This document shows positions 7,091-7,825 of a stretch of DNA of 7,825 bases, in pieces (within the stretch, counting starts at the first letter, position 1; each line of letters opens with the position of its first letter). The stretch is from an uncultured Halioglobus sp. (GTDB lineage: Bacteria; Pseudomonadota; Gammaproteobacteria; Pseudomonadales; Halieaceae). The notes beneath the pieces were generated by a model. The model had not been told where the DNA came from, did not search any database, and saw only the letters and a program-made list of their open reading frames with translations. Where the stretch lies: NCBI GenBank assembly GCA_905480565.1, contig CAJQQW010000380.1:1-7825 (forward strand), in the 5' to 3' direction. A program made the position numbers and the translations under genes.

Positions 7091-7825
7091 GTGATCAAGG
7101 AAACGATTCAGCGTGACCGCCCATGGCTGATGCGTACTTACTCCGGCCACTCTTCAGCGCAAGCCTCTAACGAGCTTTACCGCACCAATTTAAGTAGAGG
7201 TCAGACCGGCCTGTCAGTCGCCTTTGATCTACCGACACAGACAGGATATGACTCCGACCATCCCCTTGCCAGAGGTGAGGTCGGAAAAGTTGGAGTTCCA
7301 ATTGATCATATTGGTGATATGGAAGCTCTATTTGACGAGATTCCGCTAGGCCAAATGAATACTTCAATGACAATCAATGCCACAGCACCTTGGTTGTTGG
7401 CTCTTTACATTGCGGTCGCCGAGCGCCAGGGTGTTGATGCTACGAGCCTGCAAGGCACCACCCAAAACGACGTACTCAAGGAATACCTTTCGCGGGGAAC
7501 CTATATTTTTCCGCCCGGCCCCTCAGTACGCCTCACGACTGATCTTATTGTGTATACGGTCGAACATATACCGAAATGGAACCCTACCAATATTTGCAGC
7601 TATCACCTGCAGGAAGCGGGAGCCACGCCGACGCAGGAACTTGCCTATGCCCTGTCCAGTGCTATTGCCATTCTTGACGCAGTACGCGATTCCGGTCAGG
7701 TAAGCGCAGATCGCTTCCACAACGTCGTGGGCCGGATTTCCTTTTTCGTAAATGCAGGCATCAGATTTGTCGAAGAAACGTGCAAAATGCGCGCGTTTGT
7801 GGAGCTCTGGGATGACCTGGCGAGC
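7091..7825 (+). CDS. ecm: Ethylmalonyl-CoA mutase, B12-dependent, 3'-truncated by window edge
   Basis: Coenzyme B12-dependent carbon-skeleton mutase turning (2R)-ethylmalonyl-CoA into (2S)-methylsuccinyl-CoA. 245 codons are visible, open to the window end; the full protein should be about 650-700 residues with a C-terminal B12-binding domain not seen here. The start is GTG at 7091 with a good Shine-Dalgarno. The visible part is the substrate-binding TIM barrel. It runs DRPWLMRTYSGHS (9-21), GLSVAFDLPTQTGYDSDHPLARGEVGKVGV (40-69 region), QMNTSMTINATAPWLLALY (88-106), QGTTQNDVLKEYLSRGTYIFPP (121-142 region), PKWNPTNICSYHLQEAGATP (161-180) and VGRISFFVNAGIRF (213-226). The FDLPTQTGYDSDH, TINATAPW and PKWNPTNICSYH wording fits the Ecm/MeaA clade; methylmalonyl-CoA mutases read FDLATHRGYDSD, TMNGAVLP and PKFNSISISGYH. 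It lies 11 nt after mch, in the same operon. Confidence 0.94.
   Translation, partial: MIKETIQRDRPWLMRTYSGHSSAQASNELYRTNLSRGQTGLSVAFDLPTQTGYDSDHPLARGEVGKVGVPIDHIGDMEALFDEIPLGQMNTSMTINATAPWLLALYIAVAERQGVDATSLQGTTQNDVLKEYLSRGTYIFPPGPSVRLTTDLIVYTVEHIPKWNPTNICSYHLQEAGATPTQELAYALSSAIAILDAVRDSGQVSADRFHNVVGRISFFVNAGIRFVEETCKMRAFVELWDDLAS

Noticed and set aside
7091..7825. Reading the mutase as ordinary methylmalonyl-CoA mutase
   Set aside because: Several signature stretches (FDLPTQTGYDSDH, TINATAPWLL, PKWNPTNICSYH) match the ethylmalonyl-CoA mutase clade, and the neighbours belong to that pathway.

Overview
The window reads as a chromosomal segment of a gammaproteobacterium, probably an aerobic marine heterotroph. 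The evidence is an E. coli-type purB followed by a RoxA/YcfD-type ribosomal oxygenase, protein sequences close to E. coli PurB and YcfD as I remember them, and roughly balanced base composition. The genus cannot be fixed from this sequence alone.

Left part (1-2965, + strand): a tight housekeeping run of purB (5' end cut by the window edge; lacks only about 6-8 codons), roxA/ycfD (4 nt gap) and a 162-residue conserved protein resembling a phospholipase D-like domain of unknown function (11 nt overlap with roxA). It is followed by a 163-bp convergent intergenic space containing a small nested stem structure but no convincing intrinsic terminator.

Right part (3129-7825): most of the ethylmalonyl-CoA pathway of acetyl-CoA assimilation. 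A HpcH/HpaI (CitE-like) malyl-CoA / beta-methylmalyl-CoA lyase or thioesterase gene lies on the - strand. It is divergent from a + strand operon of mcd (methylsuccinyl-CoA dehydrogenase), mch (mesaconyl-CoA hydratase, two hotdog domains) and ecm (ethylmalonyl-CoA mutase, cut by the right edge and visible for 245 codons). In sequence, Ecm makes methylsuccinyl-CoA, Mcd oxidises it to mesaconyl-CoA, Mch hydrates that to beta-methylmalyl-CoA, and the CitE-like enzyme either cleaves this to glyoxylate plus propionyl-CoA or hydrolyses malyl-CoA to malate. The upstream enzymes, crotonyl-CoA carboxylase/reductase and the epimerase, are not in the window and may lie beyond the right edge.

The 212-bp divergent intergenic region (4002-4213) is the most interesting non-coding part. 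It holds two 15-bp direct repeats spaced 21 bp apart (two helical turns), a candidate promoter for mcd whose -35 lies in the second repeat, and an interrupted palindrome over the predicted transcription start. This looks like a locally controlled pathway switch. I saw no mobile element, CRISPR array, tRNA or rRNA, and no wholly new system. The novelty, if any, lies in the pathway's host and context, its control region, and unusual active-site residues in two enzymes.
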